DNA from: Takakia lepidozioides
Lineage: Eukaryota; Streptophyta; Takakiopsida; Takakiales; Takakiaceae
Assembly (NCBI GenBank): GCA_030704615.1
Contig: CM060731.1
Location: 4,094,001-4,154,000 of the forward strand
Direction of reading: 5' to 3'
Length of the DNA stretch: 60,000 bases
The notes below the pieces were generated by a model. It had not been told where the DNA came from. It did not search any database and saw only the letters and a program-made list of their open reading frames with translations. A program made the position numbers and the translations under genes. This document shows, piece after piece, positions 1 through 27,450 of this stretch (the stretch's first letter is position 1; the number at the start of each line of letters is the position of its first letter).

Positions 1-146
1 GCACAGGGTGAAAATGGAAATGTGAAGGAAATGTACATGAGTTGATAGAAAACGAAGAGTAATATTCTGTCTCCTCTCTCTGATATTCAGTGGGCGACCT
101 ATCAGGAGTCCAACCACCTTGCTGATTATATAGTGCATGGGTGTAG

Positions 147-16106
<15,960 letters not shown>

Positions 16107-17045
16107 GACACTGTAACTTAATTACCCTTCACCCTTTCCCTTCTGTTCCTTCTCATTGCTCTAACCATTTTTCATCTCTTTGAAAGTTTGATTCATTGAA
16201 AGGATAAAACATTTTTATTGTCAAGGCACACTCCTAATGCTGGTCAGCTACAAGCCAAAACGCTTGCAGTCAGTATGAGTACAGATGATTTGAGAGACTG
16301 AAAAAAGCATTTTTTTCGGCCTAGGATTTGTGATTTTGGTGTTCTCGGAACAATTGTCATAAACACTAATAGAAGAACTAAAATGCTTTAACCTACATCT
16401 GAAAACAGTCATTTGTCTTTTGTTGCATAAAGCTATTATAACCTCTACAATAGGGAAGGGTGCCCAAAAGTGCTTCGACTATTTTGAGATTGGTCAAAAA
16501 AAATCCATGACTTGCAGATGGAATGGAGTGGAGCGATGTAGTGAACACATCTGTTACTGCACAGAAAACCAATGTACATGCATTTGTCCCAGAGCCTTTC
16601 ATGTGTCCGTCTGCAACCTTATAAAATTTCCTGATGTAAATCCCATACAAAATCCATGATAAGATCCGTATTGGGTCATCTACCTTAAAGCAGTTTACAA
16701 CTACAGATTCTCGTCTCTTTTAACTTACACCATAACTTAGACCATAACTCACACAATATAGAGTACATCTTTTTCAGAGTGTTTGATTTGCCATCGCCCC
16801 AGGGTTGAAGGTTGGTAGGCTGTGATGATAATAAAGAGTCACACCACCTCTAAGAAGCTTCAGTAAAATGGCCCTGAGTAGGTAAACCAAACTTCATTCC
16901 ATTTGAGCTTACATTCCATCTGACCTTCTACAATAGTCACTTGAAGTCTTCAACGTGTGTAAATTCTTTCCGTGCTAATCCTCCCAGCTTCTCTTACAGC
17001 CATTGGTCAAATAAGGTTCTACTACTCCACCAAACATCTGTATTT

Positions 17046-17090
17046 TTCCGTCCAAACTGGGTACGGGGTCTATGGCCATGAGGCTGCGGC
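17046..17090 (+). mobile_element. LINE 3'-end remnant
   Basis: About 45 bases resemble the extreme 3' region of the LINE family at 7372-7592 and 30253-31726. The shared segment includes CCAAACTGGGTACGGGGTC followed by TATGGCCA and GAGGCT. It is too short to carry coding information. It shows that the family has at least three insertions in this window. Confidence 0.55.
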
Positions 17091-17272
17091 ACTCCCGCGT
17101 ACCATTCCTTCAAACAGTGTCCAAACTGTACTTACTCCAACCTGTACTTACATTCAGTGGGCACTCACGCGCTAAGTAATTCAGGAGCTCCACAGAAAAG
17201 TTTATCCTCACATCCACTAGAATTGCAAGGGTAAGACCCACACAACCCTGTTTTAAGCTATGGAGAAAATCC

Positions 17273-17299
17273 AACAGAACAGAACAGAACAGAACAGAA
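17273..17299 (+). repeat. (AGAAC)n microsatellite
   Basis: About five copies of the pentanucleotide AGAAC run in tandem. It sits in the convergent intergenic region, with no functional sign. Confidence 0.8.
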
Positions 17300-17761
17300 A
17301 GGATGTAATGAAATTACAGAAACCAAGTATGATCTATGACAGTGGAATAAGATCGAAGAAAACCCAAAGATGAGAATCAAGGATGTATCTTTGCAAGCAT
17401 ATGAAGTTCACATTGTAGACACCACACGATATATAACAGAGATTGCCCGCACACAGGAAGCTTGGACCTCAAATACAGCACATTATTTTCACAGGGTTGT
17501 CAACAATATGAAAGACAACATGGTGACAAGAGCATGGGAGAACACAGATCTGTCCCCGGAAAAATCTCAATGTAGAAATCAAGTGCAAACTGCCTGACAA
17601 TGCCAACACCACTGGTGAGACCATGATTTCTAAGATACATAATTTGCTTCAATAAAGTAAGACCGGTTGAACCTGGTCAAAAAAGGAAAGGGCAGGAAAA
17701 TATTCCAGTGAAGGTCGCTTCTTGTGCTGTTGCTGAGACTCAACCACAAATACATTCCCCT

Positions 17762-19133
17762 TCATTCCTTGATAACTCTCTTGTTCGGCTCAAACACATA
17801 CTTGATCAAAGACTCTTTGATGGACAGCATCTCAGGAAATTCCTTCTTCAATTTGCTTGCATCCAATTCATTGTTGCTGCGGGGTGCCACAATCACCTTG
17901 GCCTGCTCCTCAAGAGTAAAATTCTTCCATTTGAAGCCTGCATTCACATAGTCCCTGTACATCTCCAAAATCTCGTTGTGGCTCACAACCCCAGGATTTG
18001 TAAAGTTCCAAATGCCTCGCAAATTCCGCTTGGCCATTTCAATGGAAATTGGTAGAAGCTCATCCAATATCGTCATGGAATTGGGGATGTTCACTACTTT
18101 CTCATAGCGTGAGATCTTGGTGATGAAGTTGCGGGGATTGGTAAGATCGCCAGTAATAGGCATGCGCACCCGAAGAGTGCACACGTTGTCGAACTCTTTC
18201 AGTAGTTCCTCAACCTGCCATCAATAAACAGAAAACAACCCTGAAGCCCATCAGCCTTCGTCTGAGTTGGTTTCCAACCAGAAATTTCCCCGAGGGTTAC
18301 TAGTATCTCTTCATCGACCAATGATAGCAGTCTGCAAATGACAGTAACTCCGCATCCAGTGCTTCCGTAGGCATATCTATCCCAGAGACACCCTATCCTT
18401 CCCAGAAAGATCAATCTTACTGAAGATGCACGGAATGCATGGGACCACCATAGAAAAGCATTGGGGCCGCATGTGCGGAGACCTTTAGTCTGAGCAAGAA
18501 AACACTCGACGTCTATTTGAAGCCGAGGTCTATTTGAAGTAGAGCAGATTAAAAATCGAACAGCTTTCCACTCAAACTACTGTTTACCACCATAAAAACC
18601 GTATCTTGCCAGGATATGTTCCGGGAATTGAAATACCAGGAAGCTTTCAGCTTAGATCTTCAAAAAAAAATCGGAGCAAAACTCACCATTGCCTTGGTCT
18701 TCGAGTAAAAAGAACCAATAAAGTTTGGCGTGTCCTCCTCCTTGAAACCAATGCCGGTCCCTAGCGGGTGGGTTTCGTCATATTCGAAAATGCAACCAGT
18801 CGCGTAATTGACCAACAGAAGGTCATTCTGTCTGCATATGTCCGCCAGAGTAAGCGTGCCAACAACGTTGGCGCGAATAGTCTCCACCTTGTGGCTCTCA
18901 CACCAATCTACATTTGGCCGTCCTGTCACCCCGGCCGCATTGAACACATGCGTTGGCTTGACACGCGCAATGTCAGCCTCAATCTGTGCGCGATTCTCTA
19001 GCCTGCCTGCCCCATACTCATAGCTTATTGCCTGCTGTGAGCAAATTTTGCCTAAAAGGCCTCCGATCCACCCCGTGCGTCCGTAGATCAAGAATTTGTA
19101 TTCCGAGTGCCCTCCATTCAGAGTCGCAACCAT
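17762..19133 (-). CDS. UDP-4-keto-6-deoxy-D-glucose 3,5-epimerase/4-reductase (NRS/ER)
   Basis: This enzyme makes UDP-L-rhamnose in the cytosol. It epimerises UDP-4-keto-6-deoxyglucose at C3 and C5 and reduces C4 with NADPH; the product feeds pectin and flavonoid glycosylation. Exon 1 is 18687-19133 and exon 2 is 17762-18214, joined in phase 0 by a GT-AG intron of 472 bases. The protein is about 299 residues, close to the length of plant NRS/ER. Seen directly: a Rossmann GRTGWIGG loop near residue 15, NAAGVTGRPNVDWCESHK, the FYSKTKAM segment carrying the YxxxK catalytic pair at the exon junction, and NNELDASKLK near the end. I chose the ATG at 19133 because MVATLNGG then EYKFLIYG fits the family start. 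An in-frame ATG at 19166 would add 11 residues. Identity is very clear from near-continuous family similarity. Confidence 0.95.
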
Positions 19134-20470
19134 CTTGCTTGAAAGCTGCGAAAGATGTTCTACCATTCAGTACTAGAGCCGGCCCGAGACACCACCGCCT
19201 GATCGCAGATCTCCTACAGATCACGGTGCTCTGTCCCTCCCTTAGATCTGATCCGTCAGCTCTCAACCACACCCCCCGCTACCTTGCTGTACAATGTGAA
19301 GGTCACACACCTTTTTTCAGCTCTACTTCAATCTCACAGCACCAGAAACACCGCTCCAACAGACCAACTCAAACCCGATGAGAGTCGACAAAGTTGATCT
19401 CCCTCCACAGGTCTACCGACGAGAGCTCCCCGTCTAAGGAAAAAAAATCACTCTCGTCGCAACGCGCAGAGATGATATGAATGCTCGCAGAGTGAGCACC
19501 GCCCTAACGCAGTCAGAAAAGCGCAGCGACAGTGCAGCTATGGGGCCCGCGCTCTCGGGAGCCCAAGGGTCCTAGCCTGCCTCCTTCGTTGCATTATTGG
19601 ATGAAAAGCGTCTGCCCCTCTTCATCCTCCACATGGCCTCCCTGCAATTATGCCTTCCGACGTCGGAAGTTAAATAATATGTACCCACACGTGGCTGACT
19701 CAGCGCACTAGATTTTAATAACAACTCTAGCTTTATTAGAATTATTTGAAGGGAAAACAATTAAAACCCTTGGGTGCCCGAAGCCTGCCATAATGCACAG
19801 CCAACTCTATTTTTCCAAAATATTGTATGATAAATTAGCGGAAAACAAATTAGGGAAATATTTGGATTTTGACGGCAGTGTTTATCTTTTACCTTTTTTA
19901 AAGGGCAACACCGTCACAAACTTACCCTGAGTTTTTTAATATATACCGTCCTTTATTAACCATTTAGGCAGTAATTAATTCAAATTGAAAGTGCCTAACG
20001 CGTTTTGGGAATTTTTCAAATTTTGGCCTAATTGCTCGCAAACTATGGGACCAAAGTGCCCAATCCCTGAAGATTCCAGCAAAAAACTTTCAAGCCTCTT
20101 CCAGTGTTTTTAAATCTGGCGAGTAATCACCGGATATCGACCTGGAAAATGGTTCGGCTACTTTTATAAAGGAATTATTGGAGTAAAAATCAAAAAAATT
20201 GCCAGAAAGCACCAATGGTTAATTATCAGGAGCCAGAATTTTCCTACGTGGGTCTGTTACAATGTGACACCTGTTATATAGCCACTTTTCTAGCCCTGCC
20301 ACCTCGTTATCAGCTCGCCACATGGGCAAGGGGTAGAATTTACTTGTAGCCTTTGTGGCGATTTTGGAAATTTGAAAAAAAAAACACTGGCCTCTTCTCA
20401 TGTTGTCTGTAATAAGATGAAAATTTCATTGAACAAAAATCAATACAAACATGTGTGCGAAAATATCTTC
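19134..20470. other. NRS/ER upstream region, no gene seen
   Basis: Upstream of the NRS/ER start on the minus strand. The first 400 bases are relatively GC-rich and should contain its promoter and 5' UTR. Beyond about 19650 the sequence is AT-rich, with no open frame I would defend. Confidence 0.5.
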
Positions 20471-20870
20471 CTACAAATCCCAATCTATTTAGGAGAGCTT
20501 CCAAAGGCCCCTGCACAGACGCCACATGTCATCATACTCATCCTCATCGCTAATCATCATGATCTCTCCATCTACCTCCATCACATTGAGATTAGGGATA
20601 TCCTCATTTTCAATGTGCAGATTTGCAAGATATCTACACATAGTTTCCTCTACACTAAGGTCAAGATAGATATCAGGTACTCCCGAGTGACTTTAGTGAC
20701 ACCCAGAAGCTGAAGGTACAAAAACCTAATGGAGTCCCGACTCATGAGGCGGGGCCGACTGGGTGCAAGCTTGGAGGAGAATCGAGCTGGGCCTATTGGC
20801 AGGGGGACAAGGGCCCGCCCATTGTTGGGTATGCGGCTGCTAGGTATCTCATAGTGGGGCATCAAAAGCT
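20470..20870 (-). pseudogene. Unidentified coding-like relic with acidic tail
   Basis: Read on the minus strand, one frame gives a Pro/Arg-rich stretch (MPHYEIPSSRIPNNG and on to FLYLQLLGVTKV). A neighbouring frame then continues with DLSVEETMCRYLANLHIE and ends in an acidic segment containing ISDEDEYDDMW before a stop near 20488. The switch of frame around 20670 suggests either an intron border or a frameshift. I do not recognise the family. A transposon-derived origin is possible given the surroundings. Confidence 0.3.
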
Positions 20871-22520
20871 CTGGTGGAGCCAGTGCAGGGGATGGAATTT
20901 GAAGTGGAGTTCTTCAAGAACGTAGAATGGCTCTACCAAAGCCAATGAGTCTCTACAAAGTTTATAGTATCGGACCTCTGATCTCGTGCAATGTATGAGA
21001 GAAGAAAAGAAAGTGCTACCCTGTCTCTACTTCTGCGATACACACATGGCAGATCTAGGTATGGATTGTCTAAATCCGCAGGGTTCGAGAACCGGGTTGG
21101 ATCGCAATTTCATTTGCTCTTCCGTAGCTCCATCTAGTCTTTAAAAAGAAGCTATGATTGTCCACAAATTTAGAGCTCACAATGCGTGAACCAAAAGTAG
21201 CCCGCATACTAGAATCCGATCGACACAGATAGAACAAGTATCTAAAATACAACCATATCAGTAGGTATCATAGTCTTTATTGAATCTGTTCCATCATTAT
21301 AAAGGGGAAATGTTGTGCACGTTTATAAACATCCTTTCTCTTCCATGACGTGGTGTGAGCTTTGTATATTGTCACATGGGCTCACAACGTAACCTTGTTA
21401 AAATCAATTTTTTCTCTTTTCATGTGCCTAATTCAAAAAACGTATAGCATGAATATGCCTAATGTGAAGGGTTTGAGAAAGCAGCCTGTTTGTATCTTCT
21501 CCTGAGGTAGTTACATGGCTCATTGGACAAGGGAAGTAGGCAGAATTACATATACCCGCCCAACAAGGTAGCAGGATTTGAACCCAGATACACCCGGGTG
21601 GCACTCAGTGCTCTACCCAACTGAGCTATTGACCGGTGATGTGATTTGTTTTCTTTCAAGGTTGATATTACTATTGGAGAGTTTGATTATTATTACTCAT
21701 TCTATATTGAGATACTATTATATTGAGAGTCGAGACCACAAATGATGACAAATACCATGAATTGCCAACCAGCACCTCCAAATGCCGATCAGGAGCCCAA
21801 CTTCTTGCAGAAGCCCTCTCATGCACCACCGTGCTGGGCCATATTCGAGGTTATTTTTTCCTCATTTTTTAATATATTTCCGCCCTTCCATCAGCCTCTG
21901 CTCAAAACAAAAAAAAAAAAAAACACTATGTAGTTCTTTTACCACATTGGGGAAGAGGCTCTTATTTACCCTGACTTCAGTCGTATATATATACTACCGC
22001 ATTGAACATGTCATAGGTGTATTTATAGTTATCACTGTATAGTATATTTAATAGTATTATTATGTCATTACGTCATTACCTTTTATTCAATTTAAAAAAA
22101 GAAAAATGGCAAGGACTACACTTATCCGACGAGTTTAAGGCAAGCGTGTGAGGTGGTGGGGCCCGCAGGCCTGAGCTCAGGGAAGCTCCGGCATCCTACC
22201 TGTCAAATCTCTTCCCCCACTATGAAGGTGGGGAGCACTCCACACCTCCCGCTCCCCCCTCACGCTCCCCATTTTTTTCTTTAAAGCTACTTTACTATCC
22301 ATGCAGTCTTCCTTGTCAATAAGAGTGTTTGCAAAGCGGGGTCTGAATTGGGACTGTCTTCATTCTATTGTATTGCTTGTAATTGGACAGGAAGCAATGT
22401 TTTTGCATCCATGGCATATTGTTTTGCAGTGCATACCTTTTTTCTTTCACTGTTATTCATTGTAATGTGTTGTATGCTAATGTGGGGTCCTTCCTGGCGC
22501 CAGTTTGTGGTGGCAGCACG
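20871..22520. other. AT-rich intergenic DNA
   Basis: Apart from the tRNA-like element near 21.6 kb, I see no supported gene here. There is an A-run at 21908-21925 and a GC-rich patch near 22140-22260. Open frames are short and without recognisable domains. Confidence 0.4.
21558..21636 (-). repeat. Degenerate tRNA-like element (tRNA pseudogene or SINE head)
   Basis: On the minus strand an A-box-like TAGCTCAGTTGGGTAGAG (21611-21628) is followed by a B-box-like GGGTTCAAATCC (21574-21585) at tRNA spacing. The D arm can pair (GCTC with GAGC). The anticodon stem, the outer T-stem pairs and the acceptor stem do not pair well, so this is not a working tRNA as read. It may be the head of a SINE, but I saw no clear tail or flanking duplication. 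Confidence 0.5.
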
Positions 22521-22749
22521 TTGGACCTCCCCATGACATTGAATTTGTTTGCCATACGCCCTGGTTTCACTCCCGACCACGCAGGAGGGTACGAAGAATG
22601 TGTGGCTCTTCTTGACTACAACAAATACAAGGTTGCTCTCAATGATTATGAAGTGAAGGACGTTGCAGCTCTGGCTCCATTGGACGCTCAAAGACGTGAG
22701 TATGTCGAGGCTGGGGTTGTTTCTATCATTTGTGGACTCACCGACATGG
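22520..22749 (+). CDS. Unidentified exon-like ORF
   Basis: An open frame of about 75 codons (STLDLPMTLNLFAIRPG then GGYEECVALLDYNKYK and ending in ICGLTDM) stops at a good donor, ATG followed by GTAAAG at 22750. The composition looks protein-like, with well-spread hydrophobic and charged residues and little low complexity. I do not recognise the family and could not find partner exons, so it may be a gene fragment. The left border is not determined. Confidence 0.25.
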
Positions 22750-23627
22750 TAAAGATGTTATTTCCCGAAAATAGGTACTCCATTTAGTGTGGCATCCTGG
22801 AGCTAGTCTGTCAAAATCAAAACATTTTGTGTGCATAGATATTAAAGTCTGGACAATCCTGATACAAAGTATCCCATTCTTGGGGTCGAAAATTCCATAT
22901 ACACTAGAGTTATCCATTAAGTAGAGGGGATGGAAGGTGAGTTAGCCCAGTTTGGCCCAAAAAAGACAAAAAGGGCAAAAGAGAGGTTGAAGCATAAATG
23001 TCAAAAGAGCATGCAAGCAAAGTACAAGGAAAAAAAAAAAAAAAGGACCAAACTCCAAATAGCATCCGATATGAGCGTAAAACACGTTTAATCCTTTGGG
23101 TACGTGACGCGGCATAGAACAACGTGGGCAGGGAGGCTGGGGCTGGGGCATGCTCACTTGAGGCTAACACTTAACGTGGGCTTATTGTTGTAGGCTCGCG
23201 TCCCTAGTTTTCCTCTTTTGGTACTGCGTTTTCTCGACTTAGCGGATACGCGGAAAATGCCCACAGGAGGCATTGTGGTGATGTGTGGGGGCTTAACGGA
23301 TAACTTTACTATCCAAGGGAGGATTGGTAGGCGTGAGCAGGAAAAAAATGTTGCGTGAGCAAGATCCACGGTTACAAGGGTCACGTGTGATATATGTGCG
23401 TCCTTGTGTGTTAATAGGGTCTAAATGGTGTCTAGATATTATTTTAAACATACAGAAAGAGCTTGTTAAAGGGAGAAACCTTAAAAAACAAAATTAAAAC
23501 AAAAAACCCTAATTTTGTCGACGAAATCCAAGCTTCATTGGCAAAAACCCAAGATGCGTTTGCATTTCGCTGACGAAATCCATTTTTTGGGTGGTTCTTG
23601 GGGATGTTCTACACACAACATTTCACC

Positions 23628-23704
23628 AAATGTCACATTGTTTATGTTCTCTGACCTTTGAGTATCTAAATATATCTAAATGATACTAAATGTCACATTG
23701 TTTA
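23628..23704 (+). repeat. Two-copy 60-base-period direct repeat
   Basis: AAATGTCACATTGTTTA occurs at 23628-23644 and again at 23688-23704. A diverged continuation follows each copy (the first reads TCTCTGACCTTTGAG, the second TCATTGACTTTTGAG). It looks like a small ancient tandem duplication. Confidence 0.6.
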
Positions 23705-24127
23705 CATTCATTGACTTTTGAGCTCTGGCAGATATATTTATGGGTCTTTGTGCTCACCCTGCGTTAAGCTTTGCATGATTAATTTCATAGGAATTTTTGA
23801 GTGAGCATGGTTTTCAAATAGTTTCGTATTTTTTCTGCGTGAGCACATTTTGGTTTCGCTATCACATATTCTCCTGATTCTTGGGGAATATGCAGCATAT
23901 GCCTCTGTGCTCGCTGGAGCCTGCTCACACGCTACCCAGATACCCATGAGAATAATAAGTCTGTTTTATGGAATATTCGTTAGGGCCAATGTAGATTGTG
24001 TGTATGAGTATGTGATAAAATATTGTGGGAGTTATGTTTGATTTTTGCAGCCTTTGAATCGGTGGATTGAAGGCACTGAGGAAGAAAGGTGGTGGGATGT
24101 GCAGCATTATCGAAGCTGTGTGCGCCA

Positions 24128-24150
24128 GTGCGTGTGTGTGTGTGTGCGCG
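24128..24150 (+). repeat. (TG)n/(CG) microsatellite
   Basis: An alternating purine-pyrimidine run of TG dinucleotides, flanked by CG steps, lies about 400 bases upstream of the ASR-like start codon. Confidence 0.7.
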
Positions 24151-24555
24151 AGGCATTGGGCGACTAGTGTGCAGCCTCTCGCAGGCGGACACCGCAAAGC
24201 GTGGAAGTGCGTGAAGCGACCGCTGGCACGCTAGCGTCTCAACGATGGCAGCAGCGATGGCAGACTGTTGACGCGCCCCTCCTCACCTCAAATACTGTGA
24301 CTGCACACCCGGGAATCCGTATGTTCGAAGTTTCTCAACCTCAGCCTATAATCCTGCCGCTTTGATTGTGAGCAGAGTCTTGTTGCATTGCCGCATTGCG
24401 AGATCACTGTGCAGGAGTTGGTACTGGGTTTTCCTCACTGAAGTGGGAGCTGCCTAGCTCACTCACCTTGGTTGATCTTCGGTGTTGTTTTTATCTGTTG
24501 TTCATTTCCCTTTTCACTGCCACAAATCAGCTTGTGTGTGTAGTGATCTGCCACC

Positions 24556-25610
24556 ATGCCTCTCTTCCACCATCCTGAAGCGCCGGAGTTCGCTGCAGAC
24601 TCTGATTATGCTGAGGATTACCCACCAGAAGGCGCACTGGTGCGAGACGACTATGACCAACCCCCAGTAGCGTTCTCAGACCCGTCAGATGGCCTCTACG
24701 GTGAGAACCAGGTGGAGTATGGTCGGGAAGGAGCCCGTGAACCTGGGTATGGCCGCGAAGAATTGCCTGGTGAACGTGGTTATGGTCGGGAAGGAGCCCG
24801 TGAACCTGGGTATGGCCGCGAAGAATTTCCTGATGAACGTGGTTATGGTCGGGAGCCTGGATACGGCTATGGCCCACCGCCATCAGTCTACAATAGTGCG
24901 CCAGTGGAAACCTCTGATCTTGCGGGGGGGGTCTATGACTCTCGAATTGGCGCAGGACCTGAGTACGAAGTACGGCATGGCCCTCCTGGCAGGATGCCTG
25001 CTCAGGCGTATGGAGCTGGAATCGGATACTCTGGGGTGAGATTCTCCATCTCTCTACATGTAGCATATTTTCCCAGGTGTCCACTGTCTTTGCTTGCTGT
25101 TCTATCTCAATTTTCCTGTAGTGTAATCAGAAGATTATAAAGTTTGGTAATTTTTGTTCAGTGATGAGAAGAGGTTCATCGAGAACAATGTTAGAATTCC
25201 CAGATCTACAATGTACTTGATTGATCCCTCTTATTGTGTGTTGTGATCCTTCTGTATGTCGTTTATGCCAGTCTCTACGGACTCGACACAAACTACAAAC
25301 CTGGTACTAGTGCAGCCGACATCTTCAGTTTCTGTTCAAAGGAGAAATTTCGTTTGACTTCGTACCTTGCGAGATTCTCTCCCGTGTCTGCTTCCAGTTT
25401 AAATGAACGTGTGGTGTGGGCTGGTTGGCGATGCAGGAGTTGGACAAGGAGCGGAAGCACAAGCGGGAGGCAGAGACTGTAGCAGCTGCCGCCGCTGCTT
25501 ATGGTCTATATGAGCGTCATGAGAAGAAAGAGGCAGAGAAGTTGGTTCAAGAAGCTGGTCTCGCACCTGAGAGTAACAACCATCACCACCACCTTTTCGG
25601 TCGACACTGA
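24556..25610 (+). CDS. ASR (ABA/WDS)-like stress protein with Gly/Arg/Glu/Tyr repeats
   Basis: Probable member of the abscisic-acid/water-deficit/ripening family: small hydrophilic, partly disordered, His-rich proteins that bind zinc and act as chaperones or DNA-binding factors under stress. Exon 1 is 24556-25035 and exon 2 is 25437-25610 (TGA). The intron is GT-AG in phase 0, giving about 217 residues. The C-terminal exon carries the family-like signature: ELDKERKHKREAE, then AAAAAAYGLYERHEKKEAEK, then HHHHLFGRH at the end. The N-terminus MPLFHHPE also carries a His pair. Unusually, exon 1 contains a 21-residue unit (YGREGAREPGYGREE plus a variable tail) repeated about 2.3 times, and is acidic and Tyr/Gly-rich. 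Classical ASR proteins are only about 100-150 residues, so this is an extended form. The family call rests mainly on the last 58 codons. Confidence 0.7.
24718..24860 (+). repeat. 63-base in-frame tandem repeat
   Basis: The unit starting TATGGTCGGGAAGGAGCC runs 24718-24780 and 24781-24843 with only a few base differences. A third partial copy starts at 24844. It lies inside exon 1 of the ASR-like gene and keeps frame (21 codons). High identity indicates a recent duplication, so copy number may vary between individuals. Confidence 0.9.
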
Positions 25611-27450
25611 TGAGCAGACGGTGCGGAAGCGAGTTAGGCAGACTTTTCAGACAGAATTAAGGGTCCCAAGGGTCCCAAATTCTGGCAGGGGCTATTTCTG
25701 AATGTCACAAAAAAGGAGGATTGGTGCACACAGTGGGGAGGCAGGGCACCTGTGTTGGAATGGGTGAATTGTGAACCCACATGTACAGGTTCCATAGCTT
25801 CCATAGCTTTACAGAAGCATGAGGGGGAGGTTCCCTTCTAGGAGGCTCCACCACCGCCTTGAGACAGTATATAAAGAGGGTAAGGGTTACATTTTACAGG
25901 GTTTCTTGTTTCTTCCTCACTGTGGTGTGCTCTGCTGTCCCCTTAGAAAATGTAAATGTGGATCATAAACCCTCTTCAATGAGGGGTATAGGCATTGGCA
26001 GCCTCTACAATGAATGATAGAAGTGGATGATCATGATAGCCCAGAAAACGATAAGGTGGGTGCATCTTGGAGACATTCTAATGCAAAATGACCTACACCA
26101 ACAGCTGTTCCAAGAGTGCACCTTTCAGTGTTGGAGTTAGACATCTGATACATGATCATCCGCAAAAGCTTAAAAACTATTTCATAAAATCTTGATTAGA
26201 ATGTTAAACAAAATGTGCACCACATAAAAAACTCCTCTGAGGTGTCTAGACCATCTTACTGGACTTGCTGAAGGAAAACAGGATGATAGAATGCATCAGA
26301 TTGGTCCAGCTAGACTAGAAACTGCAAGCAACAGCCAACATGTCACATTAGTTGCAGATTGGAAGCAGTTAGAATGAACTCTGCACGAAAGAAAAAGAGT
26401 CCAATAAGAACCTCAGTCCAAATACCTTCTCTTCACACCTGCAAGGGACACCTCCTCCTTGACAACAGAGAAAATATATCTACACCAACACCAACAACTA
26501 AGCACATAAAACGGCTGCGAAAGTCCAATGTTATCGACCAAAATATGAAGTTTTCAGTTCCAACCATTCATTTCCTGCAAAACATGTCCCAAGATGGAAA
26601 TATATCTCCTACAACATACACCTGCTACTGCACCATGTGTAACAGATTGCTATTACTGGGTAATATTTCATCACTAGGGGGTAACCATTCATGTAATCAT
26701 CACAACCTCACACCCTTGACATTGGGAGCACTGTCATCTCTTTTCACATTCATCATATGAGATACAATACAGAGCAGATACGCAATACAGGGCAGATATG
26801 GCAGTAACTGCGCAGAACAGGTATCTACCAGTCGCTTCACTGGATTAGTCTCATCTTGGTCTTAGGCTGCACATTGTTTATTGATTGAAGAATGACAAAA
26901 CAGTGTGAGAACAGACCTCCAGGACCATCTGCTGCGGTCATTCACTCCTTCAAAAGTAAGAACGGTATAATAGAAACAAACTTAACCTGATTGGCCTCAC
27001 AAAAATTTCGCTAGTAATAGCTTGCACATCCTCGCAGTTTCTTGGTCAATTATTACTGCCAAAAATGGCTCCCTACAGCCTCAAGATTGCACTCCCCAAC
27101 TCTAGAAGAACACAGAATAGTACTCTTGCCCTTCGACACGATGCACTACTTCCTTCCTGACAATCCCCTATGCGGAGATAAAAACCTTTGAAATTCTAGA
27201 GTAAATTGAGAGAATGGGGAAGCGAACATGGGCCACACAACCTTCATACATTTCACCTAAAGCTTTGTGAGACACGGAGTGGTTGCCGATCACTGCAGAT
27301 CCCGTTCTCCCCCGTTGTTTCCGCTTCAATGGCAGACAGAAGATGCCTTGGGCATCTGAAAATGACAAGTTCAACCCCCAAGAGAGGACGAGCCTCCATT
27401 TGATAGAACTCTTTTGAGTTCCACAGGGTCTGGCGTAACATCTTTCCCCC
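25611..27450. other. Convergent intergenic region (ASR-like / U2AF)
   Basis: Between the stop codons of two converging genes; both 3' UTRs should lie here. On the minus strand a possible AATAAA polyadenylation signal lies near 26876 (read as TTTATT on plus). A TATA-like TATATAAAG sits at 25868-25876 on the plus strand, but no downstream gene supports it. I see no coding exon. Confidence 0.45.

Larger units (their letters stand above)
16107..17761. other. Convergent intergenic stretch with repeats
   Basis: This lies between the stop of the BEACH gene (+) and the stop of the NRS/ER gene (-), so it should hold both 3' UTRs. I see no convincing coding exon. It contains a short LINE 3'-end remnant (17046-17090) and an AGAAC microsatellite (17273-17299). 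The other open frames are short and match nothing I recognise. Confidence 0.6.
22750..24555. other. Intergenic region upstream of the ASR-like gene
   Basis: No supported gene. It holds a run of A near 23031-23044, a 60-base-period imperfect duplication at 23628-23704, and a TG/CG microsatellite at 24128-24150. The last 300 bases are presumably the promoter and 5' UTR of the ASR-like gene. Confidence 0.45.

Noticed and set aside
90-146. Possible additional exon reading WATYQESNHLADYIV upstream of the first called exon
   Set aside because: It would be in a different frame from the exon at 147-263 and leaves no room for an intron; the in-frame TAG at 144-146 blocks a merged exon.
25868-25876. 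TATATAAAG, TATA-box-like
   Set aside because: It is downstream of the ASR-like gene with no gene following on that strand; AT-rich DNA yields such matches by chance.
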